Shown here piece after piece: positions 44,990 to 54,539 of a stretch of DNA of 64,000 bases. Position 1 is the first letter of the stretch. Each line of letters begins with the position of its first letter. The stretch comes from F1-120-MAGs238 sp964484185 (GTDB lineage: Bacteria; Planctomycetota; Phycisphaerae; Phycisphaerales; UBA1924). The stretch covers positions 1 through 64,000 of the forward strand of contig CAZAEQ010000009.1 in assembly GCA_964484185.1 (NCBI GenBank), read 5' to 3'. Under the pieces are notes generated by a model, which saw only the letters and a program-made list of their open reading frames with translations, did not search any database and was not told where the DNA came from. A program made the position numbers and the translations under genes.

Positions 44990-45099
44990 CCCCGATTGTA
45001 GATGACCTTTTGCACCGCAAGCGTCATTCGCAGGTAACTAGCGGGCGAACAAACTATCGAGCTTCGCGAACTTCATTTGCTCGGCTGCCTCGAATTGCA

Positions 45100-45210
45100 T
45101 TTTTCTTCAGCCCGAAGGGCCTGACATTTTTTAGCCGGGGCGTGAAGGCCGTCCTCGGCCGCCACCCCGGTAGCCATCCAATGACTTTGCACCCCGAAGG
45201 CGGTGCAAGC
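45100..45210. repeat. Intergenic cluster of G/C-rich hairpins
   Basis: Between the LptC-like and aldo/keto reductase genes several hairpins follow one another: GCCC-GAA-GGGC (45110-45120), a nested GCCGGGGC/CACCCCGG element with GGCCG-TCCT-CGGCC inside (about 45136-45176), and TTGCACC/GGTGCAA (45188-45208). The CACCCCGAAGG wording resembles the hairpins at 7034-7305. This looks like a dispersed REP-type element; function unknown. Confidence 0.5.
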
Positions 45211-45257
45211 AGCTATCGCACCCCACCAATTCACCGCATGGATAAAGGCAAAGCGTA

Positions 45258-46292
45258 CTACTTGCTGAAAAGATCCCTCAGCCACGCCGCATCGGCGCTC
45301 GACATCGGCGGATCGGTCGCCGCCCGCAAGTTGCAACTCGCCTGCCGCTGATTCCTGAATCCGGGGATGACCGACAACACATGTGGATGCGAAAGCACCC
45401 AGCGCGAAGCGACCGACGACAACGCTTCAATGTCGCTGACCCCAGCCTGCAGGAACTTCGCCTTCACCTTCGAGAGCTTCTCCCGCACGCCGCGAAGTGT
45501 CTCGGGCGTAAAGTCCTTGCGGCTGCGCCGGTAATCTCCCTCTTCAAACGCCGGCGGCTTATTGGGATCAAACTTGTCCAGCAAAATCCCCTGATCCAGC
45601 GGCCCAAATCCGACATACCCGCACCCGTACTGGCTCATCAATTCCTGCATCTTCGAGCCCGGCCTGATGAAATCGTCATACCGCAGATTGGCCTTGTTCT
45701 GCAAAACCTGCGGCTTCACCACGGGTATCGCTCGCTCAAAGTCTTCGATCGTGTACGCAGACTGCCCGATCGCACGCACCTTTCCTTCCTTCACCAGAGC
45801 GTGCATGGTGGCGGCAGCTTCGGGCAAGTAGTCATGATCCGCAATAGGCGACCCATCCCGTGCATACCCCGGCCCGACAAACGTCCCATGATGAAAATAA
45901 TATATATCAATATAGTCTGTACGCAGATTCGACAGCGACTGCTCGCACTGGTGCCGAATGTGCGATGGCGAATACGCATGCGGAGCAGTCCCCTTGGCAT
46001 GCCCCACCTTAGTTGCAATCACCTGCGTATCTCGCTTCACACCAAGCTTACGAAAACAGTCGGCTAGCAGCCGCTCAGCCTTGCCGTTGCCATAAATATC
46101 CGCGTTGTCCCAGTGATTCACGCCGCCATCAACACCAGCCCGAACCCCCTCCACCACCTCAGCCTCATTCACATCAGCCCAGCCAATAGCCTGCCCATTA
46201 GAAGTAGACCAGTTCGGCCCACCCATGGTCCAGCAGCCAAACCCAATTTCGGAAATCTGAATGGACGTTCCAGGTATGTTTCGTGTGCGCAT
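45258..46292 (-). CDS. Aldo/keto reductase
   Basis: The 344-residue cytoplasmic enzyme has the AKR barrel signatures: FGCWTMGGPNWS at the start, NHWDNADIYGNGKAERLLAD with catalytic Asp and Tyr, QVIATKVG with catalytic Lys, DYIDIYYFHHG with catalytic His, and the late NADPH-binding region HPHVLSVIPGFRNQRQASCN. The substrate is unknown. It starts 36 bases after the kdsC stop and may be co-transcribed with kdsD-kdsC. Confidence 0.9.
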   Translation of the reverse strand: MRTRNIPGTSIQISEIGFGCWTMGGPNWSTSNGQAIGWADVNEAEVVEGVRAGVDGGVNHWDNADIYGNGKAERLLADCFRKLGVKRDTQVIATKVGHAKGTAPHAYSPSHIRHQCEQSLSNLRTDYIDIYYFHHGTFVGPGYARDGSPIADHDYLPEAAATMHALVKEGKVRAIGQSAYTIEDFERAIPVVKPQVLQNKANLRYDDFIRPGSKMQELMSQYGCGYVGFGPLDQGILLDKFDPNKPPAFEEGDYRRSRKDFTPETLRGVREKLSKVKAKFLQAGVSDIEALSSVASRWVLSHPHVLSVIPGFRNQRQASCNLRAATDPPMSSADAAWLRDLFSK

Positions 46293-46328
46293 ATGAACAG
46301 GGTAGGATGCACCTGACGCAACACGGTT

Positions 46329-46853
46329 TCACTCTGGCGACGTAAAGTGCTTGCGTGCCATCTCCAACTTCCCCTGCGCAGCCAGCAACTTCTCAATCAC
46401 CTCACGAATCGCCCCATTGCCGCCACTTGCCGTTGTGACATAATCAACATGCTCCCGCACACTCTCATCGGCCGCAGGCACCGCCACCGCAAACCCAACC
46501 GCTTTAAGTGCCGGAACATCAATCCAATCATCCCCGATATAGCACGTATCCGCCGCGGATATCCCGCACTGCTCGCACAGCGAAGCGATACCCAGCGCCT
46601 TGTTCTTTGACCCCTGTATCACCAGCGATATCCCAAGCTGAGTCGCCCGATAGTTCACACACGGAACATCACGCGCTGACAAAATCGCAACCTGATTCCC
46701 CGCAAACTGCCAGGCCTTGATCGCCAAACCATCACGCACATCAAACCGCTTGGACTCAAATCCCTGGTCGCTGACATAAATGCCGCCATCGGTCAGCACC
46801 CCATCGACATCCAGCGCAAGCAAACGAATATTCTTGGGAAATTGTGATTGCAT
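46329..46853 (-). CDS. kdsC: 3-deoxy-D-manno-octulosonate 8-phosphate phosphatase
   Basis: The 174-residue HAD-family phosphatase shows LLALDVDGVLTDGGIYVSDQ (DxD nucleophile), FDVRDGLAIKAWQ, VAILSAR, and YIGDDWIDVPALKAVGFAVA, typical of KdsC. It removes phosphate from Kdo-8-P in LPS synthesis. ATG 46853 overlaps the kdsD stop (TGATG); an in-frame TTG at 46856 is the alternative. Together with kdsD it implies Kdo in the outer membrane. Confidence 0.9.
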   Translation of the reverse strand: MQSQFPKNIRLLALDVDGVLTDGGIYVSDQGFESKRFDVRDGLAIKAWQFAGNQVAILSARDVPCVNYRATQLGISLVIQGSKNKALGIASLCEQCGISAADTCYIGDDWIDVPALKAVGFAVAVPAADESVREHVDYVTTASGGNGAIREVIEKLLAAQGKLEMARKHFTSPE

Positions 46854-47929
46854 CAATCTTCCTGCACCAGTTTCAATGTCATCAGGTCCTGCACATCCAG
46901 CACGCCCACCGGGCGATTCTGCGCATCCACAACAGGGAATTCATCCGACCGGAACTCTCTAACAAGATGCACGGCATCGCGCACCAGCGCATCATCCCGC
47001 AGCGTCCGCGGCGAGCGCGTCATGACCGATGCAATCAACACATCTGTCCCAGTGCCCTTCAGCACCAGTCGACGCAAATCCCCATCGGTGAATATCCCAG
47101 ACAACTCGCCAAACTCATTCACCAGCACCAAGGCACCGGGGCGTCTCCCCACCGACTCCGCCTGCATCAGCGCCTGCGCAACCGTCAAATTATCCCGAAT
47201 CAGCGGCAGGTTCTTCCCCGCCACAAACCTCAGCACATCAGTCACCGGCCGAAGCTGACTTCCGAGCGCCCCGCCCGGATGCCGCCGCCGGAAATCTTCA
47301 TGCGTGAAATTCTGCCGCCGCGCGGTTGCAATCGCCAGTGCATCTCCCAGCGCCATCGTCGCCGTGGTCGAAGCGGTCGGCGCCAAAAACTCCGGCTCGC
47401 CGGATTCTCTACCAATTCCTAAATTCAGAAATACTGAGGCCGCCCGAGACAAGCTCGAAGTCCCTTGCGAGTCTGCATCCCGGGCAGTAATCGAAATCAC
47501 CCGCACGCCATCCTGCCTCAGAATATCGACAAGGGCCACAACTTCCTCGGTTTCACCGGAGGCAGAAATGGCGATCACGACATCCTGCTTGCGAAATTTG
47601 CCAAGGTCACCGTGGGCCGCTTCGGAAGGGTGAACGCTGTGAGCTGGAATCCCAAGCGAGGCCATTGTTGCGCTCATTTTCGCGCCCACAAGGCCAGATT
47701 TCCCCATTCCCGTAATCAAGACCGTGCCGCCGGTCTGGGCACAATCTACCAGCAGGTCGACCGCCTTATGAAACGACGCCCCGATCCCATCGGCCAGAGC
47801 GGCGACGCAGGCGGCCTCATGTCTCAGTGCCGCGGCAACAAAGTCCCTTTCCACCTTCAAATCGAGTATCGCGGGGGGTGATCGCAGCATCTCACTGGCT
47901 TTCGGGGATTTCTGTGGAGCCATACGCAT
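46853..47929 (-). CDS. kdsD: Arabinose-5-phosphate isomerase
   Basis: The 358-residue enzyme has an N-terminal SIS domain (ITGMGKSGLVGAKMSATMAS, HPSEAAHGDLGKF, ISASGETEEVVALVDIL) and two C-terminal CBS domains (DVLRFVAGKNLPLIRDNLTV; SVMTRSPRTLRDDALVRDAV). It converts ribulose-5-phosphate to arabinose-5-phosphate, the first committed step to Kdo. SIS plus tandem CBS and a tightly linked kdsC make the call firm. Confidence 0.92.
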   Translation of the reverse strand: MRMAPQKSPKASEMLRSPPAILDLKVERDFVAAALRHEAACVAALADGIGASFHKAVDLLVDCAQTGGTVLITGMGKSGLVGAKMSATMASLGIPAHSVHPSEAAHGDLGKFRKQDVVIAISASGETEEVVALVDILRQDGVRVISITARDADSQGTSSLSRAASVFLNLGIGRESGEPEFLAPTASTTATMALGDALAIATARRQNFTHEDFRRRHPGGALGSQLRPVTDVLRFVAGKNLPLIRDNLTVAQALMQAESVGRRPGALVLVNEFGELSGIFTDGDLRRLVLKGTGTDVLIASVMTRSPRTLRDDALVRDAVHLVREFRSDEFPVVDAQNRPVGVLDVQDLMTLKLVQED

Positions 47930-48030
47930 AGAGTAGTAGCAAGAAGTCTGAAAGTACGACTCATAGCAATAGTGGCCGGTTCGATCCCCTTGAAGCGGAA
48001 CGTTTGCCCCACTATCTTAAGAACCCTTAC

Positions 48031-49815
48031 ATGAACCCAATCATCCGCAATTCGTTAGCCGTTGCCACCATCGCAGGACTCGCGCTTTCCCTTGGATGTG
48101 CCAGATCTGCTGAATTCCACCAGGGCGAGAAGACACTCCGCGATGTCGTGCGCGAATCTACCGCGCGAGAGCTTCGCGCAGCCGAACGCGGCAAAGAACC
48201 GCGCCAGCTCACCCGCGAAGATCGCAACAGCGAGCTGGGCATCAAGCCACAGTTCCAGGCCGACCTGGACAAACTTGGCGGCCCCAAGGCCTATGACCCA
48301 GCCAAAGCGCCCCTGGGCTTTGACCTCGCAGGCCAGCCAGTTGCAACCGTCCTGATCAGCCTCGAAAAGGTCGTTCGCACCGCCGCGGAAAATAACCTGG
48401 CCGTGCAGTTCGCCCGTATCGGCCCGGCCATCAGCCAGGCGCAGATTACCGCCGCCGAAGCTGCTTTTGACTGGACGCTTTTCTCAAACCTCCAGCAGTC
48501 CTGGCAGGATTCGCCCCAGCCCTCAAGCTCGATCAACGGCAGCGCGTTCGGTAATTCTATCAATCAACAGAATGTTATGACCACACAGGTTGGCCTGCGC
48601 CGCCCCCTCACCACCGGCGGCCGGTTCACCATGCAGCAGGATTTCAGCTACAGCGACAACAAAACCCCCGGATTGTCTGTCCGCCCTGATCCCGCATCAC
48701 TGCTCGCATTCACGCTGCAGTTCGACCAGCCCCTGCTCCGCGGCTTTGGTTCAGAAGTTTCAACCGCCGAAATCAAGCTCGCCCGCAACGCTGAACGCAC
48801 TTCAATCTCGCAGCTCAAGCGCGACCTGATGCGTCAGGTCAACGATGCAGAAAAGACATATTGGCAGCTGGTCCAGACCCAGCGCGACCTCATGATTTTC
48901 ACCAAGCTGCTCGACCAGGGCATCCAGGTCCGCGATCAGCTCAAGGCCCGCGCAGCCCTCGATGCAACGCCAGCTGTCATCGCCGAGGCCGTCGCCCGCG
49001 TCGAAGCTCGCCGCTCAGATGTGCTCCGTGCACAGACCGCGTTGCATCAGCTCTCCGACCGGCTCAAGACGCTGATGAACGACCGCGAACTGGTTGTCGG
49101 CTCAGAGACTCTGTTGGTCCCATCTGATGACGCCGCGGATCAGCCCATTACGTACAGCCTGTACGATGCCGTCATGGCCGGAATCACCGAGCGTCCCGAA
49201 ATCGCTCAGGCGATTCTCTCAATCGATGACACTTCCATCCGCCAGCAGGTGGCGCTCAACGCACGCCTGCCGCAGCTTGATGCCCGGTTGCAGACCAAGT
49301 TCTCCTCGCTCCAGTCCTCACTGGGCAACGCCTATTCCGATATCGGCAACGGCGACTTCATCGACTACCTCGTCGGCCTCGTCTTTGAACGCCCGATCGG
49401 TAACCGCAAGCCCGAAGCAGATATGCGCAGGGCAAAACTGCAGCGCATGCAGGCAGTGATCGCCTATCGCAACACGGTCCAGCAGATCACCCGCGAAGTC
49501 AAAGATGCCCTCGATCGCACAACTCTGAACTACCGCCTGATCTCGCAGACTCAGACCGGCCGCCTGGCATCCGCCGAAGCTCTCCGCACATTCCTGGTCG
49601 AAAAGGAACTCACCAAGGGCTACACCGTCGACCGCCTGAATATCGAATTCTCGCGTCAGGAATCTCTCGCCCAGGCAGAACGTGCTGAAAACGCGGCACT
49701 CTCCGAATACAACTCTTCAATCTGCGATCTCTACCTTTCCATGGGCCGCACACTCGATCGCGCCAACATCTCCTTTAACGTAGAAGATGCCGATTTGAGA
49801 ATGCTCGAAAAATGA
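48031..49815 (+). CDS. TolC-family outer-membrane lipoprotein
   Basis: The 594-residue protein has a lipoprotein signal (AVATIAGLALSLGCARSAEF, lipobox LSLGC). The mature part has long helical hairpins typical of outer-membrane efflux proteins: AENNLAVQFARIGPAISQAQ, ITAAEAAFDWTLFSNLQQSW, LARNAERTSISQLKRDLMRQ and the second repeat from ERPEIAQAILSIDDTSIRQQ to NAALSEYNSSICDLYLSMGR. It forms a channel through the outer membrane for efflux or type I secretion. No inner-membrane partner is adjacent. ATG 48031 is chosen over an upstream TTG. Confidence 0.85.
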   Translation: MNPIIRNSLAVATIAGLALSLGCARSAEFHQGEKTLRDVVRESTARELRAAERGKEPRQLTREDRNSELGIKPQFQADLDKLGGPKAYDPAKAPLGFDLAGQPVATVLISLEKVVRTAAENNLAVQFARIGPAISQAQITAAEAAFDWTLFSNLQQSWQDSPQPSSSINGSAFGNSINQQNVMTTQVGLRRPLTTGGRFTMQQDFSYSDNKTPGLSVRPDPASLLAFTLQFDQPLLRGFGSEVSTAEIKLARNAERTSISQLKRDLMRQVNDAEKTYWQLVQTQRDLMIFTKLLDQGIQVRDQLKARAALDATPAVIAEAVARVEARRSDVLRAQTALHQLSDRLKTLMNDRELVVGSETLLVPSDDAADQPITYSLYDAVMAGITERPEIAQAILSIDDTSIRQQVALNARLPQLDARLQTKFSSLQSSLGNAYSDIGNGDFIDYLVGLVFERPIGNRKPEADMRRAKLQRMQAVIAYRNTVQQITREVKDALDRTTLNYRLISQTQTGRLASAEALRTFLVEKELTKGYTVDRLNIEFSRQESLAQAERAENAALSEYNSSICDLYLSMGRTLDRANISFNVEDADLRMLEK

Positions 49816-49824
49816 AATGCCCAC

Positions 49825-50805
49825 ATGAACTGTGGACCTGAAGAAATTGCTGAAGCAGTTCGACGCCTGCGCGGAGGCGGACTTGTTGCATTTCCCACCG
49901 AAACCGTCTATGGCCTGGGTGCACTCGCGCTGGACGCTGCGGCAGTCGCACGAGTCTTTGAAGCCAAGGGCAGGCCCAGCACTAATCCACTCATCGTTCA
50001 CGTCTCATCAATCGCAATGGCCAAGCGACTGACAACGCAGTGGACCTCGCACGCCAACACGCTCGCGGCAACGTTCTGGCCCGGACCGCTCTCGCTTGTG
50101 CTCGCAAAAGCCGCAAACATCCCTGACATCGTCACCGCAAGCGGCTCGACACTTGCTATCCGCATGCCCGCCCATCCCTTCACACTCGCCCTCATCGAAG
50201 CCCTCGATGAACCGCTGGTCGGCCCTTCCGCCAACATCAGCGGCAGCATTTCCCCCACCTGTGCAGAGCACGTTCGCTCATCATTTAACGAGTCACTCGT
50301 CTACGTCCTCGATGGCGGCCCCTGCCAGCGCGGAATCGAATCGACGGTCGTCGATGTTTCAGTCGCTCAGCCCTGCATCCTTCGCCCCGGATTAATAACA
50401 GAACATGATATTGTAAATGCCCTGAATACCTCTGTATCGCTCGGTTCGGAAGCTGGCTCTATCGCCCGCTCCCCTGGCCTGTTACAGGTTCACTACGCCC
50501 CCCAGGCCCGCACCATCTTGGTCGACACAAGGGACCTCAATACATCACTCGCCGAAGGCGGAGCCCGGATCGTCGCAATCACGCACTCCGCAATAGCCCC
50601 GCCATTCCAGGCATTTCGCCTGGGCAGTGACCCCGAGAAATACGCGGCACAGCTCTACGCAACCCTCCGCGATGCCGATGCACTCAAGCCCGACCTCATT
50701 GCAATCGAAAACTTGCCCATAGGCAACACGCCTCGTGAACAATCACTCTGGCGTGCCATCAGCGACCGCGTCTCACGCGCCGCCGCGGACCGCGGCAAGC
50801 AGTGA
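49825..50805 (+). CDS. L-threonylcarbamoyladenylate synthase (Sua5 type)
   Basis: The 326-residue enzyme has the YrdC/Sua5 core: LVAFPTETVYGLGALALDAA, IFEAKGRPSTNPL-like VFEAKGRPSTNPLIVHV, LVGPSANISGSISPT, and CQRGIESTVVDVS, plus a C-terminal Sua5 domain (SPGLLQVHYAPQARTILVDT). It makes threonylcarbamoyl-AMP for the t6A modification of tRNA. It begins nine bases after the TolC-like gene and overlaps the convergent gene by 33 bp at its end. Confidence 0.93.
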   Translation: MNCGPEEIAEAVRRLRGGGLVAFPTETVYGLGALALDAAAVARVFEAKGRPSTNPLIVHVSSIAMAKRLTTQWTSHANTLAATFWPGPLSLVLAKAANIPDIVTASGSTLAIRMPAHPFTLALIEALDEPLVGPSANISGSISPTCAEHVRSSFNESLVYVLDGGPCQRGIESTVVDVSVAQPCILRPGLITEHDIVNALNTSVSLGSEAGSIARSPGLLQVHYAPQARTILVDTRDLNTSLAEGGARIVAITHSAIAPPFQAFRLGSDPEKYAAQLYATLRDADALKPDLIAIENLPIGNTPREQSLWRAISDRVSRAAADRGKQ

Positions 50806-51462
50806 CTTAAAAATCCCAAGCCCCAGATTTGGATCACTGGTCCGCTCCGGATGCCATTGCACACCCACATAAAACGGATGCCCCGGATTCGCCGCCGCCT
50901 CAATCACCCCATCTGGCGCAACCGCAATCACTTCCAAAGTCCCGGTATCTTTCACAGCCTGATGATGGTTGCTGTTCGATGCACCCTGCACCAATGTCGG
51001 AAGGACCTTTCGACCCAGCGCTGTTCCTTTTGGTATGACCTCGTGCACCTGACCCCTGTGAATCTCAGCAGTTTCGTGCGTATCCGGCAGATGCTGAATC
51101 AATTTCCCACCCGCATGCAGGCACATGAACTGCATCCCAAGACAAATTCCCAGCACCGGCTTGCGATTCAACTTCAATGCATCAAGCAGCGCAAGCTCAT
51201 ATTCCTGCCGCACAGGATGCACAGGCTTTGACTCCTTATGCATCGCTTCACCAAACTTTTCCATCCACACATCGCCGCCGCCAGTAAACACAAACCCATC
51301 GCACATCGCCGCATGTTCACCCGCCAACTCAACAATCGGCGGCAGCAACACCGGCAATCCGCCCGCCTCGCTGACGCACTTGGCATACGCCATCGCGCAC
51401 TGCGCTGCAGGCCGCGGAGATTCGACTAAGTCAGTGGTAATACCAATGAGCGGTAGACTCAT
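50773..51462 (-). CDS. Gamma-glutamyl-gamma-aminobutyrate hydrolase-like (peptidase C26)
   Basis: The 229-residue protein has a class I glutamine-amidotransferase fold: LIGITTDLVESPR at the start, FVFTGGGDVW, KPVLGICLGMQFMCLHAGGK with nucleophile Cys, and FYVGVQWHPERTSD with the catalytic His and Glu. This pattern fits the PuuD-like C26 hydrolases. ATG 51462 is used. It overlaps the 3' end of the Sua5 gene and is divergent from the next gene. Confidence 0.85.
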   Translation of the reverse strand: MSLPLIGITTDLVESPRPAAQCAMAYAKCVSEAGGLPVLLPPIVELAGEHAAMCDGFVFTGGGDVWMEKFGEAMHKESKPVHPVRQEYELALLDALKLNRKPVLGICLGMQFMCLHAGGKLIQHLPDTHETAEIHRGQVHEVIPKGTALGRKVLPTLVQGASNSNHHQAVKDTGTLEVIAVAPDGVIEAAANPGHPFYVGVQWHPERTSDPNLGLGIFKSLLAAVRGGA

Positions 51463-51491
51463 GCCAAAAAGATAGTCCGGCAACCTTGGCA

Positions 51492-52859
51492 ATGCCCCGT
51501 ATACCCTTCAAGGTGAATTTGAAATCAATCGCCATCGTGCTCGCGATCACACTCTGTCTGGCCCTGGCAGCGCTCTATGCATTGCGCGACACTTCGAAAG
51601 CGGTAGATCCGAGTGATTCCACATCAGTCGCGGCCATCTTGAACGCAACGACACCCATCCAGAACCTGGAATTCCACACGCCCCAGGGCGATGGCTCTCT
51701 GACAACCTCCCCACTTCCGGGCCTGTTTGCCCTGCAACTCCCGGGAGCAACTTCCTCATTCCCCGTAACCTCCCGCGGCGATGCTCTGATCAGAGTTCTT
51801 CTCGAAACCAAACTGACTCGACAAAAAGATGCTAAGGCGATCGGCACCACTGCCTCCACGGTCACCTTCGTAACTGGACAAAAAAAACGAAAGATGAGCA
51901 TCAGTACAGAGTCAAACACCTGCATGGTGCAGCTCGATGATTCTGGTCCAATCTATGTCGCCGAACGTGACTTGCTTGGGCTTCTCACTTCACCATCTCT
52001 GCGGCAGCTGGCAGATACGCGCCTCGCCCCAGCAGTCTCTGACCGAGCCTCTGATATTGCTATTGATTCCGGCGGAGTTTCGCTGCGATTGAATCGCACG
52101 GCCAACGGCTGGGCAATGACTTCCCCCGCCACCGTTGCCGCCGATCGCAATACCGCTGAAACCACTCGAATAGTCCTTTCTGACATGCCAGTGCAGGCGA
52201 TCATGTGGGATGCAAAAATGAGCGATGCAGCCCTGGGTTTCGCTGCACCTCGTGCAACCATTCAAATCTCGCTGGCGCTGGGCGATTCAGAATCTGCTCG
52301 TAAGACCTTTACAGTTTCAATAGTCATCGGCGCAGATGCCGATGTCGCGGGCGAATCTACATACGCACATATCACCGGCACCATGTCCGGCTTGGACCGG
52401 CCGATCTTTGGTCCATACGTGGTCACGATTCCCAAAGCAACATTGAACAGAATCCCGCTCGCCCCGGGCGAGTATCTCTCGCGGATTGCTGCGACTCTTG
52501 TGCCCAGCGATATTCGTGTGATCGCGATCGGACCGGGCGGCGAAAATGCCACGCACACCTATCAATTGGAACTCACTGGCTGGACACATAACGGGGCCGC
52601 CGTTGAGCCCTCGGTCGCCACCGACCTTGGGAAGTTCGTCAGCTTCATCACATCCACTCGTGCCGACTCGGTTTCGTTCGCACAGCGGCGGATGATGCCG
52701 CTTTACACTGTCCGAGTCGGGCCTCGGGAAGTGCCGAACCACACCGTTCTTTCAATTGGTGGCGGCAAGGATCTTTGGTGGATTCAAACTACTCAATCCG
52801 AATTGCGATTCAATCACGCCGCGGAATTGGAAGGGATTTTGCAGCGACTTGGGAAGTGA
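51492..52859 (+). CDS. Membrane-anchored DUF4340-like protein
   Basis: The 455-residue protein has one N-terminal membrane segment (SIAIVLAITLCLALAALYAL) and a large periplasmic part. Its repeat-like blocks, such as SLRLNRTANGWAMTSPATVA, RPIFGPYVVTIPKATLNRI and PLAPGEYLSRIAATLVPSDI, recall the DUF4340 family found with gliding or ABC-export genes. No function can be assigned. Its stop is directly next to the purD stop on the other strand. ATG 51492 is used; a TTG at 51486 is in frame. Confidence 0.55.
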   Translation: MPRIPFKVNLKSIAIVLAITLCLALAALYALRDTSKAVDPSDSTSVAAILNATTPIQNLEFHTPQGDGSLTTSPLPGLFALQLPGATSSFPVTSRGDALIRVLLETKLTRQKDAKAIGTTASTVTFVTGQKKRKMSISTESNTCMVQLDDSGPIYVAERDLLGLLTSPSLRQLADTRLAPAVSDRASDIAIDSGGVSLRLNRTANGWAMTSPATVAADRNTAETTRIVLSDMPVQAIMWDAKMSDAALGFAAPRATIQISLALGDSESARKTFTVSIVIGADADVAGESTYAHITGTMSGLDRPIFGPYVVTIPKATLNRIPLAPGEYLSRIAATLVPSDIRVIAIGPGGENATHTYQLELTGWTHNGAAVEPSVATDLGKFVSFITSTRADSVSFAQRRMMPLYTVRVGPREVPNHTVLSIGGGKDLWWIQTTQSELRFNHAAELEGILQRLGK

Positions 52860-54182
52860 TCAGCCGCCGCGGGTTCCGATGTCTTTGCGGTATTGCATGC
52901 CTGGGAAACTGATCTTGTCGCACGCGGCATACGCCTTTTGGCGAGCGTCGGCGATGTTGGTTCCCAGAGCAGTAACACCCAAAACGCGGCCGCCGGCAGT
53001 GACGATTTCGCCTTGGGCGTTTCGCTTAGTTCCGGCGTGGAAGACTGTAACATCCTTATTGGCGGCGGCCTGCCCCAGGCCCGTAATCACCTGACCATCA
53101 CGCGGCTTTTCCGGATATCCCTCGCTGGCCATGACCACGCAGCAGCTTGCACGAGCGTCCCACTCGACATCGATTTTGTGCAGGCGGCCTGTAGCAGTGG
53201 CTTGCATGAGTTCGAGAAGGTCGCTCTTGAGGCGCGGGATAATGACCTGGCATTCGGGGTCGCCGAATCGGCAGTTGAATTCCAGGACTTTTGGACCAGA
53301 GGGCGTCAGCATCAGCCCGACATAGAGCACGCCGCGGTAGATGATGTCATCGCGGCGCATGGCATCGACGATGGGGACCAGGATTTCGCGCTCGACCTGC
53401 GAGAGCAATTTGGCATCGACAATGGCCGAGGGACAGAACGCGCCCATGCCGCCGGTGTTGGGGCCTTTGTCGCCATCGAGGAGGCGTTTGTGGTCCTGTG
53501 CCGGAGGAAGCAGCAAGATATTTGATCCATCGACAATTGCCAAAATTGAAACTTCTGGGCCTTCAAGGCGTTCTTCGATCAAAACCGTATTACCGGCGTC
53601 GCCAAACTCCTTCTTGAGCATGATGCGATCGAGCGCATCGATGGCTTCATCGACAGTGTTGGGAACCAATACGCCCTTCCCTTTGGCCAGGCCCGACGCC
53701 TTGATGACCGGAAGGCGGGGCAGGTTGCCGCGGCCTTCGAGGCTGAGGCGAGAGTTGAGGTATTGGCGGGCGTTTTCAAAGTCGGTGAAGGTGCGGGCAT
53801 CTGCCGTGGGAATCGCGGCGGAACGCATGACTTGTTTGGCATAAACCTTGTCAGCTTCCAGCTGCGCTGCGGCCTGGGTTGGGCCAAAGACCATCCGATC
53901 GGGCGAGATCAGTTTGTCTGCATACCCCTGCGCCAGCGGCTCTTCGGGGCCAATGACGACCATGCCGATTTTTTTGGCTTCGCAGAACTGGACCACGCGG
54001 TACAGCTCTTTGGCGTTCACCGGAACATCGACCGCCTTGGCGAGCGCGGCAATACCCGGGTTTTCTGGATGCGAAGTCCAGAGCTCGCCGAGCCGTTTGG
54101 ACTTCTTCAAAGCTGCTGCAAGCGCATGCTCGCGGCCACCGCCGCCGATCAAGAGCACGTTTGTTGGTTCAGAATTGGCCAT
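52860..54182 (-). CDS. purD: Phosphoribosylamine-glycine ligase
   Basis: The 440-residue enzyme has VLLIGGGGREHALAAALKKS, VVIGPEEPLAQGYADKL, the ATP-grasp region LPVIKASGLAKGKGVLVPNT and NTGGMGAFCPSAIVD, the metal site KVLEFNCRFGDPECQVIIPR, and ASEGYPEKPRDGQVITG. It makes GAR, the second step of purine synthesis, following PurF, whose gene is about 26 kb away. ATG 54182 is used; a longer frame reaches 54221. It starts about 90 bases from tRNA-fMet on the other strand. Confidence 0.95.
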   Translation of the reverse strand: MANSEPTNVLLIGGGGREHALAAALKKSKRLGELWTSHPENPGIAALAKAVDVPVNAKELYRVVQFCEAKKIGMVVIGPEEPLAQGYADKLISPDRMVFGPTQAAAQLEADKVYAKQVMRSAAIPTADARTFTDFENARQYLNSRLSLEGRGNLPRLPVIKASGLAKGKGVLVPNTVDEAIDALDRIMLKKEFGDAGNTVLIEERLEGPEVSILAIVDGSNILLLPPAQDHKRLLDGDKGPNTGGMGAFCPSAIVDAKLLSQVEREILVPIVDAMRRDDIIYRGVLYVGLMLTPSGPKVLEFNCRFGDPECQVIIPRLKSDLLELMQATATGRLHKIDVEWDARASCCVVMASEGYPEKPRDGQVITGLGQAAANKDVTVFHAGTKRNAQGEIVTAGGRVLGVTALGTNIADARQKAYAACDKISFPGMQYRKDIGTRGG

Positions 54183-54269
54183 ATGTGCCAGTGTACGGCT
54201 GAAAACGCGGGTGGAACTCAAAAAGCTTGACGTTTGGGACCGCGCTCCCTATCTTTGGGCCCAATTGAT

Positions 54270-54343
<74 letters not shown>

Positions 54344-54352
54344 TTGAAAAAC

Positions 54353-54378
54353 GCCCTGGCTCACGCCGGGGCTTTTTT
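54353..54378 (+). terminator. Terminator behind tRNA-fMet
   Basis: GCCCTGGC pairs with GCCGGGGC (one T-G pair) around TCAC, followed by TTTTTT at 54373-54378. Confidence 0.9.
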
Positions 54379-54539
54379 CGTAAATGGCGAGCAGGGGAAC
54401 CTACGACCGTGGACATGCGCTTCGCATGGACACCTCGGAGAGTTCACGCCGCTTTGGGCGCCGCGAAGCGAAATCCTACTTTCCAAATCCTCCAGCAACG
54501 CCCCAAAGCACACCGGTTTTGCGGCATTGCCTATTACAG